This document shows, piece after piece, positions 6,195 through 14,195 of a stretch of 64,000 nt of DNA (positions within the stretch are counted from its first letter, which is position 1; every line of letters starts with the position of its first letter). Position numbers and translations under genes: made by a program. The notes beneath the pieces were generated by a model. The model was not told the origin of the DNA. It saw only the letters and a list, made by a program, of their open reading frames with translations, and ran no database searches. The stretch comes from Breoghania sp963678585 (GTDB lineage: Bacteria; Pseudomonadota; Alphaproteobacteria; Rhizobiales; Stappiaceae), in NCBI GenBank assembly GCA_963678585.2, contig CAXXGA010000002.1, positions 1,426,001-1,490,000 on the forward strand, given 5' to 3'.

Positions 6195-6848
6195 CTAGTT
6201 GCCCGGGAATTGGGCAAACCACGTCTCAAGCGGCATGACGTCCGGCAGGACCCCGTTGTCATGGGTCCAGGAGTCGATGGCCCAAGTATCTCCGCTCTTC
6301 CTTTCGGACACGACTGCGGTGGCATGCGGATAGCGGCCATCGAGGAAGAACCCGCGCGCCACGGGACTGCGCACGTCATGATGCTTCAGATATCCGTGCC
6401 GTTCCGCCGTCAGCAAAAGGCTCGTGGTGTTTGTGGCCTCGTCGATGCAGTCCATCTGACCGGGAACGCCGGATTCGAAATTGAAGCCGCCCTTATCGTT
6501 AGCCGAGCCGACGGTCGGTGCGACGCGCCGCTCCTGCCACTGGACGGCGCCCGCAAGCGCCTTTCGTTCGGCGGCGGGCGATGAAGCGCCTGCGGCGATG
6601 ATCCTTTTCAGTTTCGCGAGATCCTTGGCGGAAAAATCGACAGGCGTCCTCAGGCTGCAGCCGAATCCGTGACAGATGACGATCCGGTCGCCCCTCGGCT
6701 TCACCGCATTGTGGCGACCGTACCATGTGGTGGGCGATTCAAGCGCCTGCCCGGCACATCCCGCAAGCAGGAGACCAAGCGCTACCCAGAGCGCGCCACG
6801 GGACACATCAAAACGTCGGCGCTTTCGATTACCCGGCCCGTTCGCCAT
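6195..6848 (-). CDS. Putative lipoprotein with possible Cys-His-Asp catalytic set
   Basis: 217 residues. The N-terminus is basic (NRKRRRFDVSR), then hydrophobic, then the lipobox LLAGCAG, so it is a predicted lipoprotein. The C-terminal half contains GQMDCIDEATN, then RYPHATAVV, then TWAIDSW. That order of Cys, His and Asp is the one used by transglutaminase-like cysteine peptidases, but I do not recognise the family and do not claim activity. GGGGA lies upstream of the ATG. It is divergent from trmFO, with a 207-base spacer. Confidence 0.75.
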   Translation of the reverse strand: MANGPGNRKRRRFDVSRGALWVALGLLLAGCAGQALESPTTWYGRHNAVKPRGDRIVICHGFGCSLRTPVDFSAKDLAKLKRIIAAGASSPAAERKALAGAVQWQERRVAPTVGSANDKGGFNFESGVPGQMDCIDEATNTTSLLLTAERHGYLKHHDVRSPVARGFFLDGRYPHATAVVSERKSGDTWAIDSWTHDNGVLPDVMPLETWFAQFPGN

Positions 6849-6907
6849 GCCGTTCCCCGCTTCCTTGCGATTCCCTGCCACTATCGCATGTGGCAGAGTT
6901 AAGCAGA

Positions 6908-6959
6908 AACGTTGCACCTGCCAAGCCGACACGTTATCAGCACGGCAACAACGTTGCAC
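6908..6959. promoter_or_regulatory. Direct repeat AACGTTGCAC in the trmFO/lipoprotein spacer
   Basis: AACGTTGCAC occurs at 6908-6917 and 6950-6959, 42 bases apart (about four helical turns), in the spacer between two divergent genes. This could be a pair of binding sites for one regulator. No known operator was recognised. Confidence 0.3.
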
Positions 6960-7055
6960 TCGGGTCCCATCCGCATATTCCGGAACGATCCGCATCACGC
7001 GGGCACGGCAACGGCCCGTCGATATCATTCATTCAACAGCGGGATCTTCTATTCC

Positions 7056-8459
7056 ATGAACGCGATTCATGTCATCGGCGGCGGTCTTGCCGGTTCTGAA
7101 GCCGCATGGCAGGCGGCGCAAGCCGGCGTGCCGGTCATCCTGCACGAAATGCGCCCCCATCGCGGCACCGACGCCCATGTGAGCGAGGGGCTGGCCGAAC
7201 TGGTCTGTTCCAACTCCTTCCGCTCCGACGACGCGGAACTGAACGCCGTGGGCCTCCTGCATGCCGAACTGCGCCGTGCGGGATCGCTGATCATGCAGTG
7301 CGCTGACGCCAATCAGGTGCCCGCAGGCGGCGCGCTTGCCGTCGACCGCCACGGTTTCTCCGATGCCGTGACCGCAGCCCTGGAGGCGCATCCGCTGATC
7401 ACCATCCAGCGCGAGGAAATTGCAGGACTTCCGCCCGCCGACTGGGATAGCGTGATCATCGCCACCGGTCCGCTCACCTCGCCGGCGCTCAGCGAGGCGA
7501 TTCTCTCCATCACCGACGAGGACGCGCTCGCTTTCTTCGACGCCATTGCCCCCATCGTCCACTTCGACAGCATCGACATGGACACCGCATGGTTCCAGTC
7601 GCGCTACGACAAGGTCGGCCCCGGCGGCACGGGCGCGGATTACATCAACTGCCCGATGGACCGCGACCAGTATGAAGCTTTCATCGACGCGCTGATCGCG
7701 GGAGAGAAAACCGAATTCAAGGAATGGGAAAAAACGCCCTACTTCGACGGTTGCCTGCCCATCGAGGTCATGGCAGAGCGCGGGCGCGAAACCCTGCGCC
7801 ACGGGCCGATGAAGCCCATGGGCCTGACCAATGCCCACAAGCCCGACGAAAAGGCCTATGCGGTCGTCCAGCTTCGTCAGGACAACGCCCTGGGCACGCT
7901 CTACAACATGGTCGGCTTCCAGACGAAGCTGAAATACGGCGTCCAGTCGGAAATCTTCCGCATGATTCCCGGACTGGAAAACGCCCAGTTCGCGCGCCTC
8001 GGCGGCCTGCACCGCAACACTTTCCTGAACTCGCCCAAGCTGCTGGACGGAACCCTTCGCCTGAAGGCGCAGGATCGACTGCGTTTCGCCGGACAGATCA
8101 CGGGATGCGAGGGCTATGTGGAATCGGCTTCCGTCGGCTGCATGGCGGGCCGCTTCGCGGCCGCCGAACGGCTGGGGCACGATATGACCCAGCCGCCGGT
8201 CACAACCGCCATGGGTGCGCTGCTCAACCACATCACCGTCGGTCATCTGGAAGGCGAGGAAACGGGCAAGCGCTCGTTCCAGCCGATGAACGTGAATTTC
8301 GGCCTGTTCCCGCCGGTGGAATTTTCCAAGAAATCGGAAGACGGAAAACGTATGCGCGGCCCCGACAAGGCGAAAGCCAAGAAGCGCGCCCTGACGGCCC
8401 GCGCCATGGCGGATTTCGAAGCATGGGTGGAAGGAACCGGCAAACTCGCCGCCGAGTAA
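7056..8459 (+). CDS. trmFO: FAD/folate-dependent tRNA U54 methyltransferase TrmFO
   Basis: Makes ribothymidine at position 54 of tRNA using methylenetetrahydrofolate and FAD. It is 467 residues long. The N-terminal dinucleotide-binding motif is GGGLAGSEAA, followed by ILHEMRP and the family-typical EGLAELVCSNSFRSDD near residue 45. The conserved IPGLENAQF and GGLHRNTFLNSP motifs are present in the second half. The ATG at 7056 puts the FAD motif near the N-terminus as in other family members. It is followed by a terminator shared with the convergent gene. Confidence 0.95.
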   Translation: MNAIHVIGGGLAGSEAAWQAAQAGVPVILHEMRPHRGTDAHVSEGLAELVCSNSFRSDDAELNAVGLLHAELRRAGSLIMQCADANQVPAGGALAVDRHGFSDAVTAALEAHPLITIQREEIAGLPPADWDSVIIATGPLTSPALSEAILSITDEDALAFFDAIAPIVHFDSIDMDTAWFQSRYDKVGPGGTGADYINCPMDRDQYEAFIDALIAGEKTEFKEWEKTPYFDGCLPIEVMAERGRETLRHGPMKPMGLTNAHKPDEKAYAVVQLRQDNALGTLYNMVGFQTKLKYGVQSEIFRMIPGLENAQFARLGGLHRNTFLNSPKLLDGTLRLKAQDRLRFAGQITGCEGYVESASVGCMAGRFAAAERLGHDMTQPPVTTAMGALLNHITVGHLEGEETGKRSFQPMNVNFGLFPPVEFSKKSEDGKRMRGPDKAKAKKRALTARAMADFEAWVEGTGKLAAE

Positions 8460-8490
8460 GCAGGGACTGCCCGAGACGCCTGAGCTATGA

Positions 8491-8522
8491 AAAACGCGCG
8501 CCCTTGCCCGGTGCGCGTTTTT
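8491..8522. terminator. Bidirectional terminator after trmFO
   Basis: AAAACGCGC (8491-8499) pairs with GCGCGTTTT (8513-8521). A/T runs on both sides mean it can end transcription of trmFO and of the convergent gene at 8529. Confidence 0.85.
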
Positions 8523-8528
8523 GTTTCG

Positions 8529-9386
8529 TCAGCAGGCGTTGCATCTGTTGGCCTGTCGGCAGGCGCGCCAGAGCGTCCATTGACGTCGCCATTGCGGGAT
8601 TTCAACGGCCGAATGCAGCGGGTCGTAATCCGGGCATTCCATCCGTTCCAGATAGCCGGAGACGAGCGAGACCGGCAGCAGCGCCGGGCCGCAGCCGCGC
8701 CCCAGGCTCCTGATGGTAGCCTGCGTCGTACACAGATGCTTTCGCGCAATCAGCCGAAGTTCCGCCAGACACGCCTTCAGCTCAGGCGTGGTGCGCCCGC
8801 AAAAGACGTCGTTCGGATCGACCCCGAAGGCATTCAGCATGTCTGCGGGTAGATACATCTGATGACGCCGCGCATGCCAGGGCAACGAGCGCATGAGCCC
8901 GGTCAGCGCATAGGCCACCCCGCCATGCCCGGAAGCATCGCACAGCGCCTGTGCGGGATCGCCGTTCAGGATCATGGAGGCGAGCTGCATCGGCACGGAA
9001 GCCGTCTCCCCCGCATAACCTTCCAGATCGGCCAGCGTCGGCATCGGATCCTCGTAGAGATCGAAGATCCGGGCCTCCAGAAGGTTATAGAAGGGCTCGC
9101 GCGGGAGGTTGTAGGTCTCGATGGTCTCAAGCAACGCCGCCGCGACCGGATGCCCCCCCACATCGCCATAGCCGCAGCCGCTCAGCACATCGCGCCACCA
9201 TTGCAGCCGCACCTCGCCCGGCAAGGCGTCAGACACTTTGTCCCGCACACAGGCGACTTCAGCATTGAAGGCATAAAGCGCGAACAATCCCGGACGCTTG
9301 TCCGCGGGCGCGAACAGCGTTGCAAGATAGCGATCCTTGTCCAGGTCGCGCACCAGTCTCTGGCAATAGGCGTCTTTTTCGGTCAT
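8529..9386 (-). CDS. Phytoene/squalene synthase-like protein (NDUFAF6-like)
   Basis: 285 residues of the trans-isoprenyl diphosphate synthase (squalene/phytoene synthase) fold: LFALYAFNAEVACVRD near residue 40 and the later ETASVPMQLASMIL helix. The first aspartate-rich motif of true synthases is not intact (NAEVACVRDKVSD), as in the mitochondrial complex I assembly factor NDUFAF6. The alphaproteobacterial members at this locus are therefore more likely assembly factors than carotenoid or hopanoid enzymes, but that is inference. The adjacent gene is homologous to NDUFAF3, another complex I assembly factor. The start at 9386 gives MTEKDAYCQRL. Confidence 0.8.
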   Translation of the reverse strand: MTEKDAYCQRLVRDLDKDRYLATLFAPADKRPGLFALYAFNAEVACVRDKVSDALPGEVRLQWWRDVLSGCGYGDVGGHPVAAALLETIETYNLPREPFYNLLEARIFDLYEDPMPTLADLEGYAGETASVPMQLASMILNGDPAQALCDASGHGGVAYALTGLMRSLPWHARRHQMYLPADMLNAFGVDPNDVFCGRTTPELKACLAELRLIARKHLCTTQATIRSLGRGCGPALLPVSLVSGYLERMECPDYDPLHSAVEIPQWRRQWTLWRACRQANRCNAC

Positions 9387-9462
9387 TGCTGGAAAAGATA
9401 GGCCACCGCGCAAATCATGCCAGCGTGGCGCAATGCGTTTTCGCAGTTATTTGCGTTATTTT

Positions 9463-9885
9463 CTATTCAACGGCGATCAGGGCCGCCGCCACGGCGCGGT
9501 TTTCCGCCAGAAGCACGTTGAGCGTGCGCACCGCCGCCCCTGTCGCCATGGAATCGGCCATGATCCCGTGTTCGCGGAATTTCTGCTTCAACGCCTCGTC
9601 TATGCGCACCAGATCCGTGCCGGTGCCCACGAGAAGTATCTCGATTTCACGGGATTGTTCGAAGACGGGCGCGAAAGCCTCAGCCGTCAAATAGGAAGCG
9701 ACGCTTGGCTCCCATCCGTGAATGCCGCTCGGCAACACCAGCAGCGACCCGCGATGGGACATCTCCGCAAAACGGAACCCCCCATCGCCATAGGCATCGA
9801 TAGGAGCGCGCCCCGGAAAATGGGCCTCGCGAATGACGAGGCCCTGGGCTTTGCCCGGCAGGATGCCGGAGGGACGACGCGCCAT
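9463..9885 (-). CDS. Mth938-like domain protein (NDUFAF3-like)
   Basis: 140 residues with the Mth938/DUF498 domain: PIDAYGDGGFRF, GSLLVLPSGIHGW, EILLVGTGTDL, then VLLAENRAVAAALIAVE. Human NDUFAF3 belongs to this family and helps assemble respiratory complex I. GAGG precedes the ATG, and the gene begins seven bases after the secF stop, so it is the last member of a yajC-secD-secF-Mth938 transcript. The role in this organism is not established. Confidence 0.88.
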   Translation of the reverse strand: MARRPSGILPGKAQGLVIREAHFPGRAPIDAYGDGGFRFAEMSHRGSLLVLPSGIHGWEPSVASYLTAEAFAPVFEQSREIEILLVGTGTDLVRIDEALKQKFREHGIMADSMATGAAVRTLNVLLAENRAVAAALIAVE

Positions 9886-9892
9886 AAGAACC

Positions 9893-10840
9893 TCAGGCCG
9901 GAGTTGCCTGCTCCTTTTCGGCTGATCCGTCGCCGGACTTGCCCGTGTCGTTACGCAGATTGAGGAAGTTCAGGATCGGCGCCGCCACGAAGATGGACGA
10001 ATAGGTGCCGACGCCGATGCCCCAGATCATGGCGAAGGTGAAGGAGCGAATGACCTCGCCGCCAAACACATAGAGCGATCCCAGCGCCAGAAGCGTGGAG
10101 AACGACGTCATGGTCGTGCGGCTCAGCGTCTGGTTGATCGACCCGTCGAGCAGCTCCAGAAGCGGCTTCTTCTTGAACTTGCGCAGGTCCTCCCGGATCC
10201 GGTCGTAGATCACCACCGTATCGTTGAGCGAGTAGCCCACGATGGTGAGGATCGCCGCAATGCTCGACAGCGTGAAGTCGAGACGCAGGACCGAGAACAT
10301 GCCGATCGTGATGATCACGTCATGGACGGTCGCAGCGACCGCGCCCACGGCGAACTGCCATTCGAACCGGAACCAGATATAGACCAGCACCGCAAAGAGC
10401 GACGCCAGAACCGCCAGCGTACCGGCCTGAGCAAGCTCACCGGAAACACGCGGGCCCACGACTTCAACGCGGCGGAAATTGACCGTGTCCCCAAAGGTGT
10501 CGCGAACCAGAGCAATCGCGCGTTGCTGGGCAGATTCGCCGCCCTGCTGACGCTCGATGCGGATCAGCACATCGTTCGGCGCACCGAATTCCTGCACCTG
10601 GACATCGCCCAACTGCAACTGGGACAGCTCCGAACGGATATCGCCGATATTTGCGGGGCCGTCCTTGGTCTCCATTTCAATGACGGTGCCGCCCTTGAAA
10701 TCGATGCCGTAGTTCAGCCCCATGGACAGGAACAGAACGATCGAGACGATGATGAGCGTACCGGACAGCGTGAAGCTGATGTACCGGTTCTTCATGAACC
10801 CGAAGTTCGTGTTCTCCGGGACTAACCTGAGTAGACGCAT
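9893..10840 (-). CDS. secF: Protein translocase subunit SecF
   Basis: 315-residue inner-membrane protein that works with SecD to pull exported proteins across the membrane using the proton gradient. It has an N-terminal membrane span, the NYGIDFKGGT motif of the first periplasmic domain, and a C-terminal group of membrane spans with SIAAILTIVGYSLNDTVVIYDRIRE, the RND-type signature of SecF. It lies 21 bases after secD, so the two are almost certainly co-transcribed. Confidence 0.97.
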   Translation of the reverse strand: MRLLRLVPENTNFGFMKNRYISFTLSGTLIIVSIVLFLSMGLNYGIDFKGGTVIEMETKDGPANIGDIRSELSQLQLGDVQVQEFGAPNDVLIRIERQQGGESAQQRAIALVRDTFGDTVNFRRVEVVGPRVSGELAQAGTLAVLASLFAVLVYIWFRFEWQFAVGAVAATVHDVIITIGMFSVLRLDFTLSSIAAILTIVGYSLNDTVVIYDRIREDLRKFKKKPLLELLDGSINQTLSRTTMTSFSTLLALGSLYVFGGEVIRSFTFAMIWGIGVGTYSSIFVAAPILNFLNLRNDTGKSGDGSAEKEQATPA

Positions 10841-10861
10841 TTCTTATCCCTTCCGGCTCGC

Positions 10862-12478
10862 TCAGATCGGCAGTCGCGACGGGCGGCGATTACGCAACCA
10901 CATGGCAACAAGGAACCGGGTGAAGGTGAAGGCCGAGAACACGGTCGTGATGATACCGATGGCCAGCGTCACCGCGAAGCCGCGGATCGGACCGGAACCC
11001 AGATAAAACAGGATGACGGCGGCGATCAGCGTGGTGATGTTGGCATCGAGAATGGTGCCCAGAGCCCTTGAGAAACCTGCATCGAGCGCGGAAATCGCCG
11101 AACGTCCGGCGCGCACCTCCTCGCGGATACGCTCGAAAATCAGCACGTTCGCATCCACCGCCATGCCGACGGTGAGCACGATACCGGCAATGCCCGGCAG
11201 CGTCAGCGTTGCGCCCAAGAACGAAAGCGCACCGAAGATCAGCGCCATGTTCGCAAACAGTGCCACACAGGACAGGATACCGAACAGGCCGTAAGACGCG
11301 ATCATGAAGGCCGCCACTGCGACGATGCCGATCCCCGAGGCGATCTTGCCCGCCGCAATACTGTCGGCACCGAGCCCCGGACCGACCGTCCGTTCTTCAA
11401 TGATCGTCAGGCGGGCCGGCAATGCGCCCGCACGCAGCAGGATCGCCAAGTCGTTCGCCGTCTGCACGGTGAAATTACCCGAGATCTGCCCCGAACCGCC
11501 AAGGATCGGTTCGCGGATGACCGGCGCGGAAATTACTTCGTTGTCCAGCACGATGGCGAAGGGACGCCCGACATTGGCCTGCGTCACACGGGCGAACTTG
11601 CGCGCGCCAGCCGTGTTGAAGCGGAAGTTCACGACCGGCTCGTTGCTGCGCTGGTCGAACGTCGCCTGGGAATCGTCGAGATCATCGCCCGTCAGCAGCG
11701 GGGTTTCCTCGACCAGATACGGCACCGGCGGATCGTCGGTGGAATAGACAAGCATGTCGCCTGCGGGCGGACGGGTCTGAATGGCCTGCTCCGGCGAGGA
11801 GTTCACGTCCACGAGATGGAACGTCATCTGGGCCGTCTGACCGACCATCGCCTTGAGGCGCTCCGGATCGCTGAGGCCGGGAGCCTCAACGAGGATGCGG
11901 TCCTCGCCCTGACGCTGGATGGACGGTTCCGTCGTGCCGAGCTGATCCACGCGGCGACGGATCACCTCGATGGACTGATCGACGACAGAGCGAATGCGCT
12001 GCGCCAGTCCTTCCTCGGTGAAGCTGAACCGGATATGCCCGTCATCGGAGATCGTGTACTGGAACTCGTTGATCTGGGTACCCGAGAACACGCTGGCATC
12101 AAGCGGATTGACCAGATCCTTCAGCCGCTCACGGGCGTCGGCAACCCGGGCGGTGTCGCGAAGCCGCAACTCCACCGCGGTGTTGTCCTTGATGCCCAGA
12201 CCGGTATAGCCGATGCGGGGCTCGCTCTGGCGAAGCGCGTTGCGGATGTCGCCCACAAGCGACTGCAAACGCTTCTGCTGATAGGAGCCGCGATCGACTT
12301 CATAGAGCAGATAGGCGCCGCCCTGCAGATCCAGACCCAGCACCAGCTGGCGGCCCGGCATCCAGGAAGGCCACGACGCGACTTGTTCGCGGGTAAAGAA
12401 GTTCGGAATCGAGAACAAAATGCCGACCAGGATGGTCAGCAGGATAAGTACTGTTTTCCAGCGAGCGAAATAAAGCAT
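10862..12478 (-). CDS. secD: Protein translocase subunit SecD
   Basis: 538 residues, partner of SecF in the Sec holotranslocon. It begins with a membrane span and the GLDLQGGAYLLYEVD motif, has a large periplasmic part, and ends with RND-type membrane spans containing GIAGIVLTVGMAVDANVLIFERIRE. Start is ATG at 12478. yajC lies 57 bases upstream on the same strand, giving the usual yajC-secD-secF operon. Confidence 0.97.
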   Translation of the reverse strand: MLYFARWKTVLILLTILVGILFSIPNFFTREQVASWPSWMPGRQLVLGLDLQGGAYLLYEVDRGSYQQKRLQSLVGDIRNALRQSEPRIGYTGLGIKDNTAVELRLRDTARVADARERLKDLVNPLDASVFSGTQINEFQYTISDDGHIRFSFTEEGLAQRIRSVVDQSIEVIRRRVDQLGTTEPSIQRQGEDRILVEAPGLSDPERLKAMVGQTAQMTFHLVDVNSSPEQAIQTRPPAGDMLVYSTDDPPVPYLVEETPLLTGDDLDDSQATFDQRSNEPVVNFRFNTAGARKFARVTQANVGRPFAIVLDNEVISAPVIREPILGGSGQISGNFTVQTANDLAILLRAGALPARLTIIEERTVGPGLGADSIAAGKIASGIGIVAVAAFMIASYGLFGILSCVALFANMALIFGALSFLGATLTLPGIAGIVLTVGMAVDANVLIFERIREEVRAGRSAISALDAGFSRALGTILDANITTLIAAVILFYLGSGPIRGFAVTLAIGIITTVFSAFTFTRFLVAMWLRNRRPSRLPI

Positions 12479-12535
12479 CTTGGGGCGCCTGTGCTGTACC
12501 GTCCGGCGGACCGGACGGCGTTGCTTGTCGTGTGG

Positions 12536-12871
12536 TTACCCGTTTTCCTTCGCGGGTTCACCCTTCGACCGGACGTCCGAGATCATCGCGCGTACAACGC
12601 GGATCTTCACGCCTTCGGCGATTTCGATCTGGGCTTCGGCGTCGTCCAGAACCTTGACGACCTTGCCGACGATACCGCCCGAGGTCACGACAACGTCGCC
12701 ACGGCGCAGAGCGTTGACCATTTCCTGATGCTGCTTCACCCGCTGGCGCTGCGGACGGATGATCATGAAGTACATGACCGCAAAAATCAGGACGAACGGC
12801 ATGATGTTGAGCATCATCTCGCCAACACCGCCGGAACCGGCAGTCTGAGCATAGGCCGGGGTAATGAACAT
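12536..12871 (-). CDS. yajC: Preprotein translocase subunit YajC
   Basis: 111 residues: a short N-terminal segment, one membrane span (MMLNIMPFVLIFAVMYFMI) and the family motif RPQRQRVKQHQEMVNALRRGD, followed by the small GGIVGKV domain. It binds the SecDF complex. AAGGAG seven bases before the ATG is a strong ribosome binding site. It is the first gene of yajC-secD-secF. Confidence 0.96.
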   Translation of the reverse strand: MFITPAYAQTAGSGGVGEMMLNIMPFVLIFAVMYFMIIRPQRQRVKQHQEMVNALRRGDVVVTSGGIVGKVVKVLDDAEAQIEIAEGVKIRVVRAMISDVRSKGEPAKENG

Positions 12872-12977
12872 GGGCCTCTCCTTAAGCGTTTCTCTTCAGT
12901 CCCCTGGCGGCGCCGAGGCGCATGCAAGTGGTGGCGTATGACATGGTCAGCCATCAGGGGAAACACAAGTCGCGCGG

Positions 12978-13005
12978 AATATAACCGCGTGCGGCAGGTT
13001 TGCAA
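12978..13005 (-). promoter_or_regulatory. Sigma-70-type promoter candidate for yajC-secDF
   Basis: On the minus strand TTGCAA, 16 bases, then TATATT, about 107 bases before the yajC start. The -10 element sits inside a CGCGG...CCGCG inverted repeat (12973-12989) that might be an operator. The rest of the 328-base divergent spacer 12872-13199 shows nothing further. Confidence 0.4.
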
Positions 13006-13199
13006 GCGAACCGGGAACGCAATCATAAACGCAAGCCGCAAGGTGATACCCGTACCGCTTTCGCGCCAGACGACCTTTTGCCTCCCGCCAGCCCGTGATA
13101 AGGCCGCGAGGTCCCGACGGTTCAGTGAACATGTACCGCAAGGACACAAGAACAAGACCGGCCAATTGCCGCCAACAACAGGAGCTTCGTGTTCAGGTC

Positions 13200-14081
13200 A
13201 TGGCAGAGAAATCCGAAATCGCACTGCTAGGGGAAAAACTCGACAACCTGATCGCGCTCATCGCCCGCGTCGTACCCGCAGAGCCCATTGCCCCCGATTT
13301 CGACTCTGCGGATGCCTTCATCTGGGTTGCAGCCGAGCGCCATCTCGAATCGGTCGCACATGTGAACCGCGTCGCCATGACGCTGCTTCAGGCTGTAGGA
13401 CGCATGCGCGACACGCTTCTGGCGAACACCGAACGTTTCGCCCGCGGACTGCCCGCCAACAACGCACTGCTGTGGGGCACCCGCGGCATGGGCAAGTCCT
13501 CGCTGGTCAAGGCATCCCATGCCCACGTGAACGAAATGCTCGTCAAGGAAGGCAAGTCCCCCCTCAAGCTGATCGAGATCCATCGCGAGGACATCGAGAG
13601 CCTACCCTCGCTCATGAATATCCTGCGCCCGGCGCCCTACCGCTTCATCATCTTTTGCGATGACCTCTCCTTCGATGGCGACGACGCCTCCTACAAGTCG
13701 CTCAAGGCGGTGCTGGAAGGCGGCATCGAGGGGCGACCTGCAAACGTGCTCTTCTACGCAACCTCCAACCGCCGCCACCTGCTGCCGCGCGACATGATGG
13801 AAAACGAGCGCGCAACCGCCATCAACCCCGGCGAGGCGGTCGAGGAAAAGGTTTCCCTCTCCGACCGTTTCGGCCTGTGGATCGGCTTCCACAAGTGCAG
13901 CCAGGAAGAATATGTCGAGATGGTTCAGGGCTACGTGAAGCACTACGGCATCGAGATCGATGCGGAAACCATGGAGGCCGAAGCGCTTGAATGGTCCCGC
14001 ACCCGCGGCGCGCGCTCCGGCCGCGTGGCATGGCAATATATTCAGGATCTGGCGGGCCGCAGCGGCGTTTCGCTCGACTGA
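13200..14081 (+). CDS. DUF815 family AAA-type ATP-binding protein
   Basis: 293 residues with Walker A GTRGMGKSS near residue 94, a Walker B-like FIIFCDDLSFD, and NVLFYATSNRRHLLPRDM typical of DUF815 ATPases. The physiological role of the family is not known. The ATG at 13200 is a choice: AGGAG is 15 bases upstream, rather far, and the frame is open further 5' without a better start. A gene of this family divergent from yajC is common in related genomes. Confidence 0.85.
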   Translation: MAEKSEIALLGEKLDNLIALIARVVPAEPIAPDFDSADAFIWVAAERHLESVAHVNRVAMTLLQAVGRMRDTLLANTERFARGLPANNALLWGTRGMGKSSLVKASHAHVNEMLVKEGKSPLKLIEIHREDIESLPSLMNILRPAPYRFIIFCDDLSFDGDDASYKSLKAVLEGGIEGRPANVLFYATSNRRHLLPRDMMENERATAINPGEAVEEKVSLSDRFGLWIGFHKCSQEEYVEMVQGYVKHYGIEIDAETMEAEALEWSRTRGARSGRVAWQYIQDLAGRSGVSLD

Positions 14082-14132
14082 ACCCATCCTGTGAACCCGC
14101 CCCGGTTCACAGGAACGCATGGACGAAAACGA

Positions 14133-14166
14133 AAAGGCTCTCCCCGCAACTGCAGGGAGAGCCTTT
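14133..14166. terminator. Bidirectional terminator between convergent genes
   Basis: AAAGGCTCTCCC (14133-14144) and GGGAGAGCCTTT (14155-14166) form a twelve-pair stem flanked by A and T runs. It separates the DUF815 gene from the convergent LysM/M23 gene. Confidence 0.9.
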
Positions 14167-14195
14167 CTGTTTCAGCCTGACGACTGCTTGGCCGT

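Noticed and set aside
8529..9386. Carotenoid or hopanoid synthase
   Set aside because: First Asp-rich motif is degenerate and no other carotenoid or hopanoid genes lie nearby.
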